From NCBI GenBank assembly GCA_964462595.1, contig CAYWXM010000036.1:1-64000 (forward strand): 64,000 nt of DNA, given 5' to 3'. The position numbers and the translations under genes were made by a program. Under the pieces are notes generated by a model. That model ran no database searches, had not been told where the DNA came from, and saw nothing but the letters and a program-made list of their open reading frames with translations. Below are positions 25,755 through 34,637 of this stretch, one piece after another; position 1 is the first letter of the stretch; each line of letters begins with the position of its first letter. Source of the DNA: SURF-21 sp964462595 (GTDB taxonomy: Bacteria; Actinomycetota; Geothermincolia; Geothermincolales; RBG-13-55-18).

Positions 25755-26303
25755 ATGATCATCATGGGGATAGATCCCGGGCTCGCGTCCACGGGCTACG
25801 GGGTGGTGGAAAAAAGGGAAGGCCGGCTGCGGCCACTCGGTTTCGGAGGGATAGAGACCTCCCCCCGCGAATCGCTGTCATCGCGCCTTGATAAAATATA
25901 TAGCGAGGTCAGGGAACTCATAGATAGCTATCATCCGGACCTGCTGGTGCTGGAGGAGCTGTTTTTCAATACCAACGTTCGCAGCGCCATGGTGGTAGGC
26001 CAGGCCAGGGGAGGTATTATCCTGGCGGCGGCTCATCGTGGTATCGGGGTGGAGGAATATACCCCCCTGCAGGTCAAACAGACCCTGGTGGGACACGGTC
26101 GTGCGGATAAGAGGCAGGTCGAGTACATGGTGCGCACCCTGCTTCGCATAGAGGAGGAGATAGGGTCATCGCACGCCAGCGATGCCCTGGCATTGGCGAT
26201 ATGCCATGCCCACAGCGAGAGGATGCGTGGCCGCCTCGAGAAAGGGGTGGCGGAAAGTCGCGCTCAGAGGAAAAGCGCGCAAAAAAAGAGGACGGCGCGA
26301 TGA
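25755..26303 (+). CDS. ruvC: Crossover junction endodeoxyribonuclease RuvC
   Basis: RuvC cuts Holliday junctions. The 182-residue protein has the RNase H-like acidic site: Asp in MGIDPGLASTGYGVV, Glu in LVLEELFFNTN, and the final Asp in SHASDALALAICH. The GQARGGIILAA segment is also typical. The last 20 residues are a basic tail rich in Arg, Lys and Gln. It lies between yebC and ruvA. Confidence 0.96.
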   Translation: MIIMGIDPGLASTGYGVVEKREGRLRPLGFGGIETSPRESLSSRLDKIYSEVRELIDSYHPDLLVLEELFFNTNVRSAMVVGQARGGIILAAAHRGIGVEEYTPLQVKQTLVGHGRADKRQVEYMVRTLLRIEEEIGSSHASDALALAICHAHSERMRGRLEKGVAESRAQRKSAQKKRTAR

Positions 26304-26336
26304 GGGCGCGGAGATAAAGGGGCTGCAGTTTCCATC

Positions 26337-26384
26337 GGCCGCGCGCTTGAAAGCCGGATAGCTTTCATGCGCCGCGCGGAGGCC
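26337..26384 (+). promoter_or_regulatory. Large imperfect hairpin between ruvC and ruvA
   Basis: The sequence 26341-26375 folds as an imperfect stem of about 14 bp. The inner arm is GAAAGC/GCTTTC (26349-26354 with 26361-26366) around the loop CGGATA, and the outer arm is GC-rich. It ends just before the ruvA ribosome site (GGGAGG, 26385-26390). It might influence ruvA translation or stabilise the message; there is no T-run for termination. Confidence 0.4.
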
Positions 26385-26398
26385 GGGAGGAAGTAACG

Positions 26399-26995
26399 TT
26401 GATAGATTTCGTCGAGGGCGAGCTGGCCGAGAAGAGCGAGGACTGCGTGGTCGTCGCGGTGGGGGGACTGGGGCTTTCTCTTTACGTCACCGGCTCGACC
26501 CTGCAGAGCTTGCCTTCCGCGGGTAAAAAAGTGAAGCTTTTCAGCTATCTGCATGTCAAGGAGGATGTGCTGCAGCTATACGGTTTCTCGAGCCGCGGAG
26601 AAAGGGACATATTCCTGAAACTGATAGAGGTTACCGGCATCGGACCCAAGGTGGCTCTTGCGGTGCTGTCGTCCTATAGCCCGGGCGCCTTCGTGCGCAT
26701 GGTGGCCTGTGAGGATCTGGAGGCCATAACGGCCGTTTCGGGGGTGGGGAAAAAGAGCGGGCAGAGGATCATCCTGGAGTTGAAGGACAAACTCGCCCCC
26801 CTGGCCGGGGATCTCGGCATGTCCGCGGGAGGTCCCGATGGTGGAGATATGACGCGCGAAGCGCGGGAGGCCTTGAAGGGTCTGGGCTACACTACGGCGG
26901 AATCAAACCGTGCACTGCAGGGATATACAGCAGAGGAGCCGAGCATGGAGGACATGCTCAAATACGCCCTCAGGCGGCTGGGAGGAAACGCATAG
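26399..26995 (+). CDS. ruvA: Holliday junction branch migration protein RuvA
   Basis: RuvA binds four-way junctions and loads the RuvB motor. The 198-residue protein has the N-terminal OB-fold (MIDFVEGELAEKSEDCVVV), FLKLIEVTGIGPKVALAVLS and the helix-hairpin-helix ITAVSGVGKKSGQRIILELKDKL, and a C-terminal domain III that ends LKYALRRLG. It starts with TTG 26399 behind GGGAGG. ruvB begins on the base after its stop. Confidence 0.95.
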   Translation: MIDFVEGELAEKSEDCVVVAVGGLGLSLYVTGSTLQSLPSAGKKVKLFSYLHVKEDVLQLYGFSSRGERDIFLKLIEVTGIGPKVALAVLSSYSPGAFVRMVACEDLEAITAVSGVGKKSGQRIILELKDKLAPLAGDLGMSAGGPDGGDMTREAREALKGLGYTTAESNRALQGYTAEEPSMEDMLKYALRRLGGNA

Positions 26996-28051
26996 ATGGA
27001 AGACGATCGCGAAGAGATAACCGGCGACCTGGAAGTCGGAGAAGAAAGGCTGCTCGACCCCGAGGCAAGGGATGATGAGCAGGAGCTCGATCTGACCCTC
27101 AGGCCTCGCTGGATAAGCGAGTTTATCGGGCAGGACCGCATATGCGAGCACCTGGAGATCTTTATCGCGGCGGCGAGAGAGCGACAGGAATCGCTGGACC
27201 ACGTCATCCTTTCCGGCCCCCCGGGGCTGGGCAAGACGACGCTGGCGGTCATCATCGCCAACGAGATGGGCGTGGCCTGCAGGCAGACCTCGGGCCCGGC
27301 CCTGGAGCGTGCGGGAGACCTGGCTGCCATACTGACCAACCTGGAGCCAGGCGACGTCCTCTTCATCGACGAGATTCACCGCCTCAACCGCGTGGTCGAG
27401 GAAGTGCTGTATCCCGCCATGGAGGATTTCAAGCTGGACATCGTGGTAGGTAAGGGGCCTGCGGCCCGCTCCATAAGGTTGGACCTGCCAGCGTTTACCC
27501 TGGTGGGCGCCACGACGCGCTCGGGGTTGCTGACTTCGCCGTTACGTGACCGCTTCGGGGTACATAGCCGCCTTGATTACTACGGCCAGGAGGAGATCAT
27601 GGCCATTATCAGGCGATCGGCGCGCATACTGGGGGTGGAGATCGAAGAGGAGGGGGCAAAAGAGCTGGCCCGCCGTTCGCGGGGAACGCCACGAATCGCC
27701 AACCGCCTGCTCAGGCGAGTGCGTGACTACGCACAGGTAAGGGCGGAAGGGGTGATCGATTACGACGTGGGTTGCGAGGCGCTGGCCCTCTTCGAAGTGG
27801 ACGAGATGGGGCTGGACAAGGTAGATAAGATGATCCTGCGTGCCATCATAGATAAGTTCGGCGGCGGCCCGGTGGGTGTGAACACGCTGGCGGTGTCGGT
27901 AGGCGAGGAGATCGACACCATCGAGGAGGTCTACGAGCCCTACCTGCTGCAGATAGGTTTCATACAGCGTACGCCGCGGGGAAGGGTGGTCACCAAAAAC
28001 GCTTATCGCCATCTGGGGCTGGGAAAAGACAGCGAGGGAACCCTTTTCTGA
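26996..28051 (+). CDS. ruvB: Holliday junction branch migration ATPase RuvB
   Basis: RuvB is the AAA+ hexameric motor that drives branch migration with RuvA. Motifs are LRPRWISEFIGQD, Walker A GPPGLGKTTLA, Walker B LFIDEIHRLN, sensor 1 LVGATTRSGLLTSPLRDRFG, the arginine-finger region and the C-terminal winged helix ending GRVVTKNAYRHLG. At 351 residues the length is standard. Its stop overlaps the queH start (TGATG). Confidence 0.97.
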   Translation: MEDDREEITGDLEVGEERLLDPEARDDEQELDLTLRPRWISEFIGQDRICEHLEIFIAAARERQESLDHVILSGPPGLGKTTLAVIIANEMGVACRQTSGPALERAGDLAAILTNLEPGDVLFIDEIHRLNRVVEEVLYPAMEDFKLDIVVGKGPAARSIRLDLPAFTLVGATTRSGLLTSPLRDRFGVHSRLDYYGQEEIMAIIRRSARILGVEIEEEGAKELARRSRGTPRIANRLLRRVRDYAQVRAEGVIDYDVGCEALALFEVDEMGLDKVDKMILRAIIDKFGGGPVGVNTLAVSVGEEIDTIEEVYEPYLLQIGFIQRTPRGRVVTKNAYRHLGLGKDSEGTLF

Positions 28052-28605
28052 TGCGCGGGATACTCGTGGACACCTGCTGTGGCCCATGCGCCATTCCCGC
28101 GCTGCGCACTTTCACCCCTCCCGACTACGAGGCGCATTATCTTTTCTACAACCCCAACGTGCACCCTTACCGCGAGTACCGCAGGAGGCTGGAGAGCTTC
28201 GAGGAGCTGATGACGCAGGAAAAGCTGGCCTACACGGTGCTGCCGTATGAGCCGGTGGAATGGATCAGGGCCATAGCCTTCAGGGAGGAAAGCCGCTGCG
28301 AGTTATGCTATCGCCTGCGCCTGCGCAAGGCCGCGGATGTCGCCATCGATGAGGGATACGAGGCCCTGGCCACCACCCTTTTTTCCAGCCCCTACCAGGA
28401 CCACGAGATGGTCACGCTTCTGGGTAACTCCATCTGCCGCAGCCGTGGGCTGGACTTCGTCACCTGGGACGGCAAGGAAGTCTATTACGCGGCCCTGGCG
28501 GAGGCGCGCGAGCGGGGACTTTATACCCAGCCGTATTGCGGTTGCCTGCTCAGCGAATGGGAGCGCTACGACCGTTCGCGACGCCGCAAGAGCAAGAATG
28601 AATAA
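28051..28605 (+). CDS. queH: Epoxyqueuosine reductase QueH
   Basis: QueH is the cobalamin-independent enzyme that reduces epoxyqueuosine to queuosine in tRNA. The 184-residue protein shows the QueH cysteines: C9, C10 and C13 in DTCCGPCA, C83 and C86 in SRCELCYRLR, and C163 and C165 in YCGCLLSE, together with FYNPNVHPYREY and FSSPYQDHE. These hold an iron-sulfur cluster and a second metal in characterised members. It precedes queA and tgt, so the last steps of queuosine synthesis are clustered. Confidence 0.93.
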   Translation: MRGILVDTCCGPCAIPALRTFTPPDYEAHYLFYNPNVHPYREYRRRLESFEELMTQEKLAYTVLPYEPVEWIRAIAFREESRCELCYRLRLRKAADVAIDEGYEALATTLFSSPYQDHEMVTLLGNSICRSRGLDFVTWDGKEVYYAALAEARERGLYTQPYCGCLLSEWERYDRSRRRKSKNE

Positions 28606-28611
28606 ACGCCT

Positions 28612-29664
28612 ATGCGCACCGAGCTTTACGATTACCATCTACCACAGGAATTAATCGCCCAGCATCCAGCCGGTTGCCGGGAAGGCTCACGGCTCCTGGT
28701 GGCGGATTGTGAAAGCGGAAGCATAGAACACAGGCTCTTCCCGGAGCTGCTCGATTATCTGCGCGCGGGCGATTGCCTGGTCTTCAATGCCAGCCGAGTC
28801 CGCCGCGCGCGGCTGCGCGGACGCAAGCATGGCGGCGCGGGGGAGATAGAACTCCTGCTGCTGGGAAGCGCCGAGGACGGCACCTGGGATGCACTGGCCC
28901 GCCCGGCGCGGCGCTTGCGTCCGGGCATGGTAGTGGTCTTCGGCGATGGTGAACTCGAGGCTGAGGTGCTGGAGAAAGGGGAAAGGGGCGAGACACGCGT
29001 CCGCCTGCGGCCGGGCGATCTCGGTTCCGCCGAGGCGGCAGTCGAGAGGTTGGGAGAGATGCCGCTTCCCCCGTATATCAGGGAGAAACCGGACGATCCC
29101 GAGAGATACCAGACGGTGTATGCGCGCGAGACCGGCTCTGCCGCAGCACCTACCGCGGGGCTTCATTTCGAGCGCTCGACCCTGCGCAGGATGGAGGAAA
29201 AAGGGATCAAGCTTGCTTTCCTGCGCCTTGATGTGGGCCTGGACACCTTTCGCCCCATAAACGAGGAAGAGGTAGAGGATCATCTTATCCATACGGAACG
29301 TATGCGCCTGGACCAGGAGACATGCGATATCATAAACAGCTCCCGGTATGCGGGGGGCAGGGTGATAGCCGTGGGGACCACGGTGGTGCGAGCCCTGGAG
29401 AGCGCGGCGGTCGAAGGCGAGCTGGTCCCCTTCGAGGGCGCCACCGATCTTTTTATCTACCCGGGTCACCGTTTCCGTTCTGTCGACTGCATGGTGACCA
29501 ACTTCCATATGCCGCGCTCGAGCCTGCTCCTGCTGGTGTGCGCTTTCGCGGGCAGGGAGCTGGTGATGGAGGCATACCGGCAGGCGGTAAAGGAGCGATA
29601 CCGTTTCCTCAGCTTCGGCGACGCCTGCTATTTTCATTTTTCTGAAGGGCGGCGGGAACAATGA
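28612..29664 (+). CDS. queA: S-adenosylmethionine:tRNA ribosyltransferase-isomerase
   Basis: QueA transfers the ribosyl part of SAM to preQ1-modified tRNA, giving epoxyqueuosine. The 350-residue protein begins with the typical YDYHLPQELIAQHP segment and has DCLVFNASRV, the PLPPYIRE motif, YQTVYARETGSAAAPTAGLHF, and DLFIYPGHRF followed by MVTNFHMPRSSLLLLV. ATG 28612 lies six bases after queH. No queC, queD, queE or queF genes are in the window. Confidence 0.97.
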   Translation: MRTELYDYHLPQELIAQHPAGCREGSRLLVADCESGSIEHRLFPELLDYLRAGDCLVFNASRVRRARLRGRKHGGAGEIELLLLGSAEDGTWDALARPARRLRPGMVVVFGDGELEAEVLEKGERGETRVRLRPGDLGSAEAAVERLGEMPLPPYIREKPDDPERYQTVYARETGSAAAPTAGLHFERSTLRRMEEKGIKLAFLRLDVGLDTFRPINEEEVEDHLIHTERMRLDQETCDIINSSRYAGGRVIAVGTTVVRALESAAVEGELVPFEGATDLFIYPGHRFRSVDCMVTNFHMPRSSLLLLVCAFAGRELVMEAYRQAVKERYRFLSFGDACYFHFSEGRREQ

Positions 29665-29825
29665 GGGCGGAGCATATGGCCCCCCCGGATCGGCAACTGC
29701 GCTGCGTATCCAGATGAGGGAAGGGCTTGTGTGCGGCTTGGCCGTACTTTAAGGCTTATTATGGGGGGGGCGTGACAGATCACACGCCCTTATGCAGTGA
29801 CGGCGGTCAGAGAGCGAAGGCGGCA

Positions 29826-30953
29826 TTGGAAAAAGGTATTTCGTTTGAGATTCTGGAGCGTGACCCGCGCACCATGGCACGCACGGGCCGCATGAGCACT
29901 TCGCATGGGGAGGTGCTCACGCCGGCATTCCTTCCGGTGGGCACGAGGGGCACCGTGAAGGCCATGGCCCCGTGGGAACTGGAGGAGATCGGTTACCAGA
30001 TGCTCCTGGCCAACACCTACCACCTCTACCTGCGACCCGGTTCGGACCTGGTAAGGGATGCGGGCGGCTTACACTCCTTTATGGGCTGGTGCAACCCCAT
30101 ACTGACCGATAGCGGGGGTTTCCAGGTCTTCTCCCTGTCTCCTACGCTCGAGGTGGGGGTGGAAGGGGTGCGTTTCCGCTCCGTTTACGACGGCAGCGAG
30201 CATCTGCTTACTCCGGAGAAGGCCGTGGCCGTGCAGGGGCAACTGGGTTCGGACGTGGCCATGATCCTGGACCATTGCGTTGCCTATCCCGCCTCACGCG
30301 AAGAGGTCGAAAGATCGGTGAAATTGACCCTGGAATGGGCTGCACGTTCCATAGCCGCCCACGAGGATCGGAGGCAGGCGCTCTTCGGCATCGTGCAGGG
30401 CGGGGTCTTTGCGGACCTGCGGGCACGCAGCGCGGAGGGAACGGCAGGTCTGGGGTTCGCCGGCTATGGCATAGGGGGGCTATCGGTGGGGGAACCGCGG
30501 GGGGCCATGCTGGAATGCCTGGAGGTGCAGGCTGAGATACTTCCCGAGGGCAGGCCGAGGCACCTGCTGGGCGTAGGAGATCCGCACGGGGTCGCCGCGG
30601 CGGTCGCGCTGGGAGTGGACCTCTTCGACTGCGTACTGCCCACCCGCCTGGCCCGTAACGGGGTGGCCATGACGCGGCAGGGGAAGATTAACCTTCGCCA
30701 TGCCCGCTACAGAAGAGACCTGCGTCCCCTGGAGGAAGGTTGCCCATGCCCCGCATGTGCCGGGTTCACCAGGGCTTACCTGCGACACCTGCACGGCCTC
30801 AAAGAGATCATGGCCCACCGCCTGCTAACCTGGCACAACCTGGCTTTTATGCAGCGCCTCATGCTCGATTGCAGAGCCGCGATAGAGGCTGGTAGAATGG
30901 TACAGCTGGTCCGGGAGTGGACGGGCTGGAGCGAGCGCATACCGGAGGATTGA
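29826..30953 (+). CDS. tgt: tRNA-guanine transglycosylase
   Basis: Tgt exchanges guanine 34 of GUN-anticodon tRNAs for preQ1. Motifs are TPAFLPVGTRGTVK, LTDSGGFQVFSLS with the catalytic Asp, GIVQGGVFADLR, LPTRLARNGVAMT with the nucleophile Asp region just upstream (LFDCVLPTR), and a zinc site CPCPACAGFTRAYLRHL with a later His. I prefer TTG 29826 because it gives about 375 aa and the usual short N-terminus. The frame is open from TTG 29727, with extra residues lacking family resemblance. Bases 29665-29825 hold no other gene. Confidence 0.95.
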   Translation: MEKGISFEILERDPRTMARTGRMSTSHGEVLTPAFLPVGTRGTVKAMAPWELEEIGYQMLLANTYHLYLRPGSDLVRDAGGLHSFMGWCNPILTDSGGFQVFSLSPTLEVGVEGVRFRSVYDGSEHLLTPEKAVAVQGQLGSDVAMILDHCVAYPASREEVERSVKLTLEWAARSIAAHEDRRQALFGIVQGGVFADLRARSAEGTAGLGFAGYGIGGLSVGEPRGAMLECLEVQAEILPEGRPRHLLGVGDPHGVAAAVALGVDLFDCVLPTRLARNGVAMTRQGKINLRHARYRRDLRPLEEGCPCPACAGFTRAYLRHLHGLKEIMAHRLLTWHNLAFMQRLMLDCRAAIEAGRMVQLVREWTGWSERIPED

Positions 30954-31077
30954 GCCGGTATGCATACGCAGGTGGATGGAATGCAGCGCGGGGGTGACCG
31001 TGGCTCGGCGAGCGCAACCACCCGCAATGTAGATCGCAGGGGTACCGTGATAATGTTCGATGGAAAGGTAGGCCGAA

Positions 31078-31473
31078 ATGGATAGCAGCAGCAGTTGGAT
31101 GTCCATACTGCTCATCGTGGGCTTGATAGCCATTTTTTATTTCATGCTCATCAGGCCGCAGCAGAAGCGCATGCGCCAGCAGATGGAATTGATGAACAGC
31201 CTGCACGCCGGAGACGAGGTGATGACCTCCGCGGGTATCTATGGCACCATAACCGAGGTAGAGGACGATACCATCCTTTTAGAGATCTCGGAGGACGTGG
31301 AGATCAGGGTGGCCAAGAGCGCCATAGCGCGTACTTTCACCGCACGCGAGGAGCCGGAAGAGGAGGAGACGGAGGAGGAGGCGGAGGAATCCGCGCCCGA
31401 GGAAGGCGAAGAGGAAGAAGAAGGCGCCAGCGAAACCGGGGCTTCCGGGAAGGCGCCAGAAGACAAGAAATAA
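31078..31473 (+). CDS. yajC: Preprotein translocase subunit YajC
   Basis: YajC is a small single-span inner membrane protein associated with SecDF. The 131-residue protein has a hydrophobic helix at about residues 8-24, the FYFMLIRPQQKRMRQ-like motif just after it, and the SLHAGDEVMTSAGIYGTI segment. The C-terminal 45 residues are extremely acidic (runs of Glu), unlike the short E. coli protein. ATG 31078 is preceded by GGAAAGGTAGG. It precedes secD as usual. Confidence 0.93.
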   Translation: MDSSSSWMSILLIVGLIAIFYFMLIRPQQKRMRQQMELMNSLHAGDEVMTSAGIYGTITEVEDDTILLEISEDVEIRVAKSAIARTFTAREEPEEEETEEEAEESAPEEGEEEEEGASETGASGKAPEDKK

Positions 31474-31664
31474 AGGGCACATAGAGGGCATGACATGCCC
31501 GGCCCCCTGTATTTAAATGCATGATGCGCGGAGAAACGCGCAGCCGCTCAGCGGCAAGAGCCCCGAAACCACCGGCGTTAGGCAATCAAGGTGGTATGCT
31601 GTCTCGTTGCAGGCATATGGAGCAGGTCGATGTCGGGTCAAATGAGCTCTAGTGGAGGAAGATA

Positions 31665-33053
31665 TTGAAGACTGCAAGAGCCCTGGGTTTGCTTGCGGTG
31701 GTGGCGGTGGCGCTCCTGGCTATCTACGTCCCCATAATCGTCGGAGGATACAGCCCCAAGCTCGGGCTGGACCTGGAGGGAGGGGTGAGCGTAACCCTGC
31801 AGGCAATGGGGGATGTGGATGACGAACAGATAGAGAAGGCGGCCGACATCGTCCGCAACCGCGTCAATGCCCTGGGGCTGGCAGAGCCGGTGGTGGCCGC
31901 GCAGGGTAATAACCGCATCCTGGTACAGATACCGGGCATTCAGGATACGGAGAGAGTCCTGGACATCATCGGAAGCACGGCGCAGCTCCAGTTCCGTGAG
32001 GTGCTGGAGGTGCTGACTCCGGAGCAGGAGGGCTACGATGACCTGGAGGTCACCGTGCCCGATCCCGACGACACCGAGGCCTATCAGGCGATGAAGGACC
32101 AGGAGATCGTGCTGGAGAAGGAAGCCCCCGACGGCGAGGTGTACAAGGTAAGGCTGGGGCCGACGCGGCTCACCGGGGATATCATAGATTCAGCCGAGGC
32201 GGCGGTGGACGAGGAGAACGCCGGATACAAGATAGTTTTTAAACTCACGGGCGAGGCCACGCCGCAGTTCGCTGCCCTCACCCAGGAGCTGCTGCAGAAG
32301 CAGCTGGCCATCGTGCTCGATTACCGGCTTGAATCCTATCCCACGGTGCAGTCCGCCATCGAGAACGGCGAGGGCGAGATAACCGGTGACTTCAACCGCG
32401 AAGAGGCCCGGGACCTGGCCTTGGTGCTCAAGATGGGCGCCCTGCCGGTGGAGTTTGACCCCGACCCCCTGGTGGAGAACATCAGCGCAACCCTGGGACG
32501 GGATTCCCTGCGCCAGGGGTTGATGGCGGGCATGCTGGGGCTCGTCCTGGTCGTAGTGTATATGCTCTTGATGTACAGGGGTCTGGGAGCGGTGACCACC
32601 GCCTCTCTCATCGTTTTCGGGCTGTTTGTCTATGGCATCGTAAGCCTGCTGGGCCAGTTTATCGACTGGAAGCTCACCCTGGCGGGGATCGCAGGTATCA
32701 TAGTCTCCATTGGTATCTCTGCGGACTCCAGCGTGGTTTATTTCGAACGACTGAAGGAGGAGGTGAGGGAGGGCAAGACCTTGCGTTCCTCGGTGGAACG
32801 CTCATACAAGTCCGCTTTCCGCACCATTATTGCCGCCGATACGGCCACGTTCATCACCGCCTTCATCCTGTGGATCCTGGCCATGGGCTCGGTGAAGGGC
32901 TTCGCCTTCACCCTGGGGATAGCTACCATACTGGACGTTTTCATATCCTATTTCTTCACCCACCCGATAGTGTCTCTACTCTCCAACCTCGAGACCTATA
33001 ACAAGCCTCGCTTCATCGGAGTCGGGCGCGAGGCGTTGAGGGGTGAGGCCTGA
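31665..33053 (+). CDS. secD: Protein translocase subunit SecD
   Basis: SecD works with SecF to drive late stages of protein export using the proton gradient. The 462-residue protein has an N-terminal membrane helix, the GLDLEGGVSVTLQ motif, a periplasmic domain (residues about 40-260), and five C-terminal membrane helices with AGIAGIIVSIGISADSSVVYFER and the conserved polar residues. Start TTG 31665 lies behind GGAGGAAG. It is shorter than mycobacterial SecD, mainly in the periplasmic domain. secF follows with TGATG overlap. Confidence 0.95.
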   Translation: MKTARALGLLAVVAVALLAIYVPIIVGGYSPKLGLDLEGGVSVTLQAMGDVDDEQIEKAADIVRNRVNALGLAEPVVAAQGNNRILVQIPGIQDTERVLDIIGSTAQLQFREVLEVLTPEQEGYDDLEVTVPDPDDTEAYQAMKDQEIVLEKEAPDGEVYKVRLGPTRLTGDIIDSAEAAVDEENAGYKIVFKLTGEATPQFAALTQELLQKQLAIVLDYRLESYPTVQSAIENGEGEITGDFNREEARDLALVLKMGALPVEFDPDPLVENISATLGRDSLRQGLMAGMLGLVLVVVYMLLMYRGLGAVTTASLIVFGLFVYGIVSLLGQFIDWKLTLAGIAGIIVSIGISADSSVVYFERLKEEVREGKTLRSSVERSYKSAFRTIIAADTATFITAFILWILAMGSVKGFAFTLGIATILDVFISYFFTHPIVSLLSNLETYNKPRFIGVGREALRGEA

Positions 33054-34297
33054 TGTTCGTGCGTGGCAGGGAGGTGAAGTTCAACCTCATCGGGTCCGCT
33101 CCCTTCAGGCGTCCCAATATTTTCTGGTTCTCTCTCTCCGGGACGCTGATCGTCCTGTCACTGGTGGTTCTTCTGACCGTGGGCGTGAACCTGGGGATCG
33201 AGTTCAAGGGAGGCTACCTGCTCAAGGTGCGGATCGAAGAGCCGGCCGATGTGTCGGAGGTGAGCGGTATCCTCGGTTCCTACGCTGACCAGAGGCTGGA
33301 CCAGGCTATAGTGCAGACGGGAGATTCAGAAGACGGGCCCGTGCTTATACTGCGCATGCCCTACATAGAGGACAGCCAGGCCCGAAACGAGACCATTGAC
33401 GCCGTAAGGGGGGAGATAGACGGACTCTACGGCATAGAGGAGACGCTACAGGAGGAGCAGGTGGGCTCGGAGTGGGGGCGCGAGGTCAGCACCAAGGCCC
33501 TTATCGCCCTGGGGGTATTCCTGGTCGTCATCCTCATATATATCACCCTGCGCCTCGAGTTCAAGATGGCGGTAACGGCCATCCTCGCCCTGGTCCACGA
33601 TACACTTATTACGGTGGGGATATATTCCCTCACCGGGAGGCAGGTGACGCCGGTCACGGTGATCGCCTTTATGACCATATTGGGGTATTCGCTGTACGAT
33701 ACCATCGTTGTATTCGACCGCGTGGAGGAAAACACCAACCTCATGGCACGCTCGTCCCGGATGTCATACGCGGAGATGGTAAACGAAAGCGTCAACCAGA
33801 CCCTGATGCGCTCCATCGGCACCACGCTCACCACGCTGCTTCCGATCGTGACCATCCTCATCTTCGGCGGAGAAACCCTCAAGGACTTCGCTTTTGCGCT
33901 CTTCCTGGGAGTATTCCTGGGGGCCTACTCCTCCATTTTCGTAGCCTCCCCGCTTCTTGCCCTGTGGAAAGAGAAAGAGCCTCGCTACGCAGCCGTTCGC
34001 GACAAGCTGGAGGCAAAGGGCGCAAGGGAAGCCATCCTCATGACTTCACCACGCGACGATGCGGAGGCGGTAACCAGGGTGAAGGATGAGATACCCGAAG
34101 TCGATACCGAGGCGGGAAAGAAAGACAAAGCGCCCGCCGGGTCGAAGGCGAAGGATACTCCAGCGGCCGCTCCGCGCCCGCAGGCAGGAGCCTCGGTAAA
34201 GAAACCCGCCCCCGCAAAGACCACCGCGCGCAAAAAAACCTCCACCACCAAGGGACCGAGCGGCGGGAAAAAGAAAAAGAAGAAGAAAAAGAAGTGA
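33053..34297 (+). CDS. secF: Protein translocase subunit SecF with a basic C-terminal tail
   Basis: The 414-residue protein has the SecF core of six membrane helices, the GIEFKGGYLLKV motif, the TVIAFMTILGYSLYDTIVVFDRVEEN segment spread over residues 203-230, and LTTLLPIVTILIFGGETLKDFA. Residues about 320-414 form a long cytosolic tail rich in Lys, Ala, Pro and Thr that ends in nine lysines. Such tails are frequent in actinobacterial SecF. The start at 33053 overlaps the secD stop. The basic tail contrasts with the acidic tail of YajC. Confidence 0.95.
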   Translation: MFVRGREVKFNLIGSAPFRRPNIFWFSLSGTLIVLSLVVLLTVGVNLGIEFKGGYLLKVRIEEPADVSEVSGILGSYADQRLDQAIVQTGDSEDGPVLILRMPYIEDSQARNETIDAVRGEIDGLYGIEETLQEEQVGSEWGREVSTKALIALGVFLVVILIYITLRLEFKMAVTAILALVHDTLITVGIYSLTGRQVTPVTVIAFMTILGYSLYDTIVVFDRVEENTNLMARSSRMSYAEMVNESVNQTLMRSIGTTLTTLLPIVTILIFGGETLKDFAFALFLGVFLGAYSSIFVASPLLALWKEKEPRYAAVRDKLEAKGAREAILMTSPRDDAEAVTRVKDEIPEVDTEAGKKDKAPAGSKAKDTPAAAPRPQAGASVKKPAPAKTTARKKTSTTKGPSGGKKKKKKKKK

Positions 34298-34637
34298 GGC
34301 GGCGGACGGGAAGATAAGTCCTGAGCGGCGTCGTCCGGAAAGCATTCTACCGCTCATGGAGTTTGGAAAATGGCGTCGCATGCGAGGATAAGCCGGCCTC
34401 GAGCGATGCCATCCAGGCGGCACCACCACCAGGCTCGGGGCATGCAACCCGCTTTTGGGCCGGGTCTGTACGCTAGCGAATCCGTTTTCGTCTCGCGGGG
34501 ACTTGAGGAGCTTATACAGGCTGCGCGGACAACGCGAGCGCCGTCTTCCTGCGTATATCCATCTGGAAATCCCCCTCGCTTGTGTGGCACTATCAGGGTG
34601 TGGAGGAAAAGGGCGACGAAAAGCGGGAGGGAACGCG
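34298..34637 (+). other. Intergenic region between secF and rel
   Basis: This 340-base stretch holds no gene I can support. Frames that run through it have no homology-like features, including the N-terminal extension of rel from 34455. I see no strong promoter or terminator, only weak AT-richer patches near 34515 (CTTATACAG) and 34590 (CACTATCAG). Confidence 0.5.

Noticed and set aside
34455..34637. N-terminal extension of rel
   Set aside because: The added 61 residues do not resemble the family, and GGAGGG is placed for TTG 34638.
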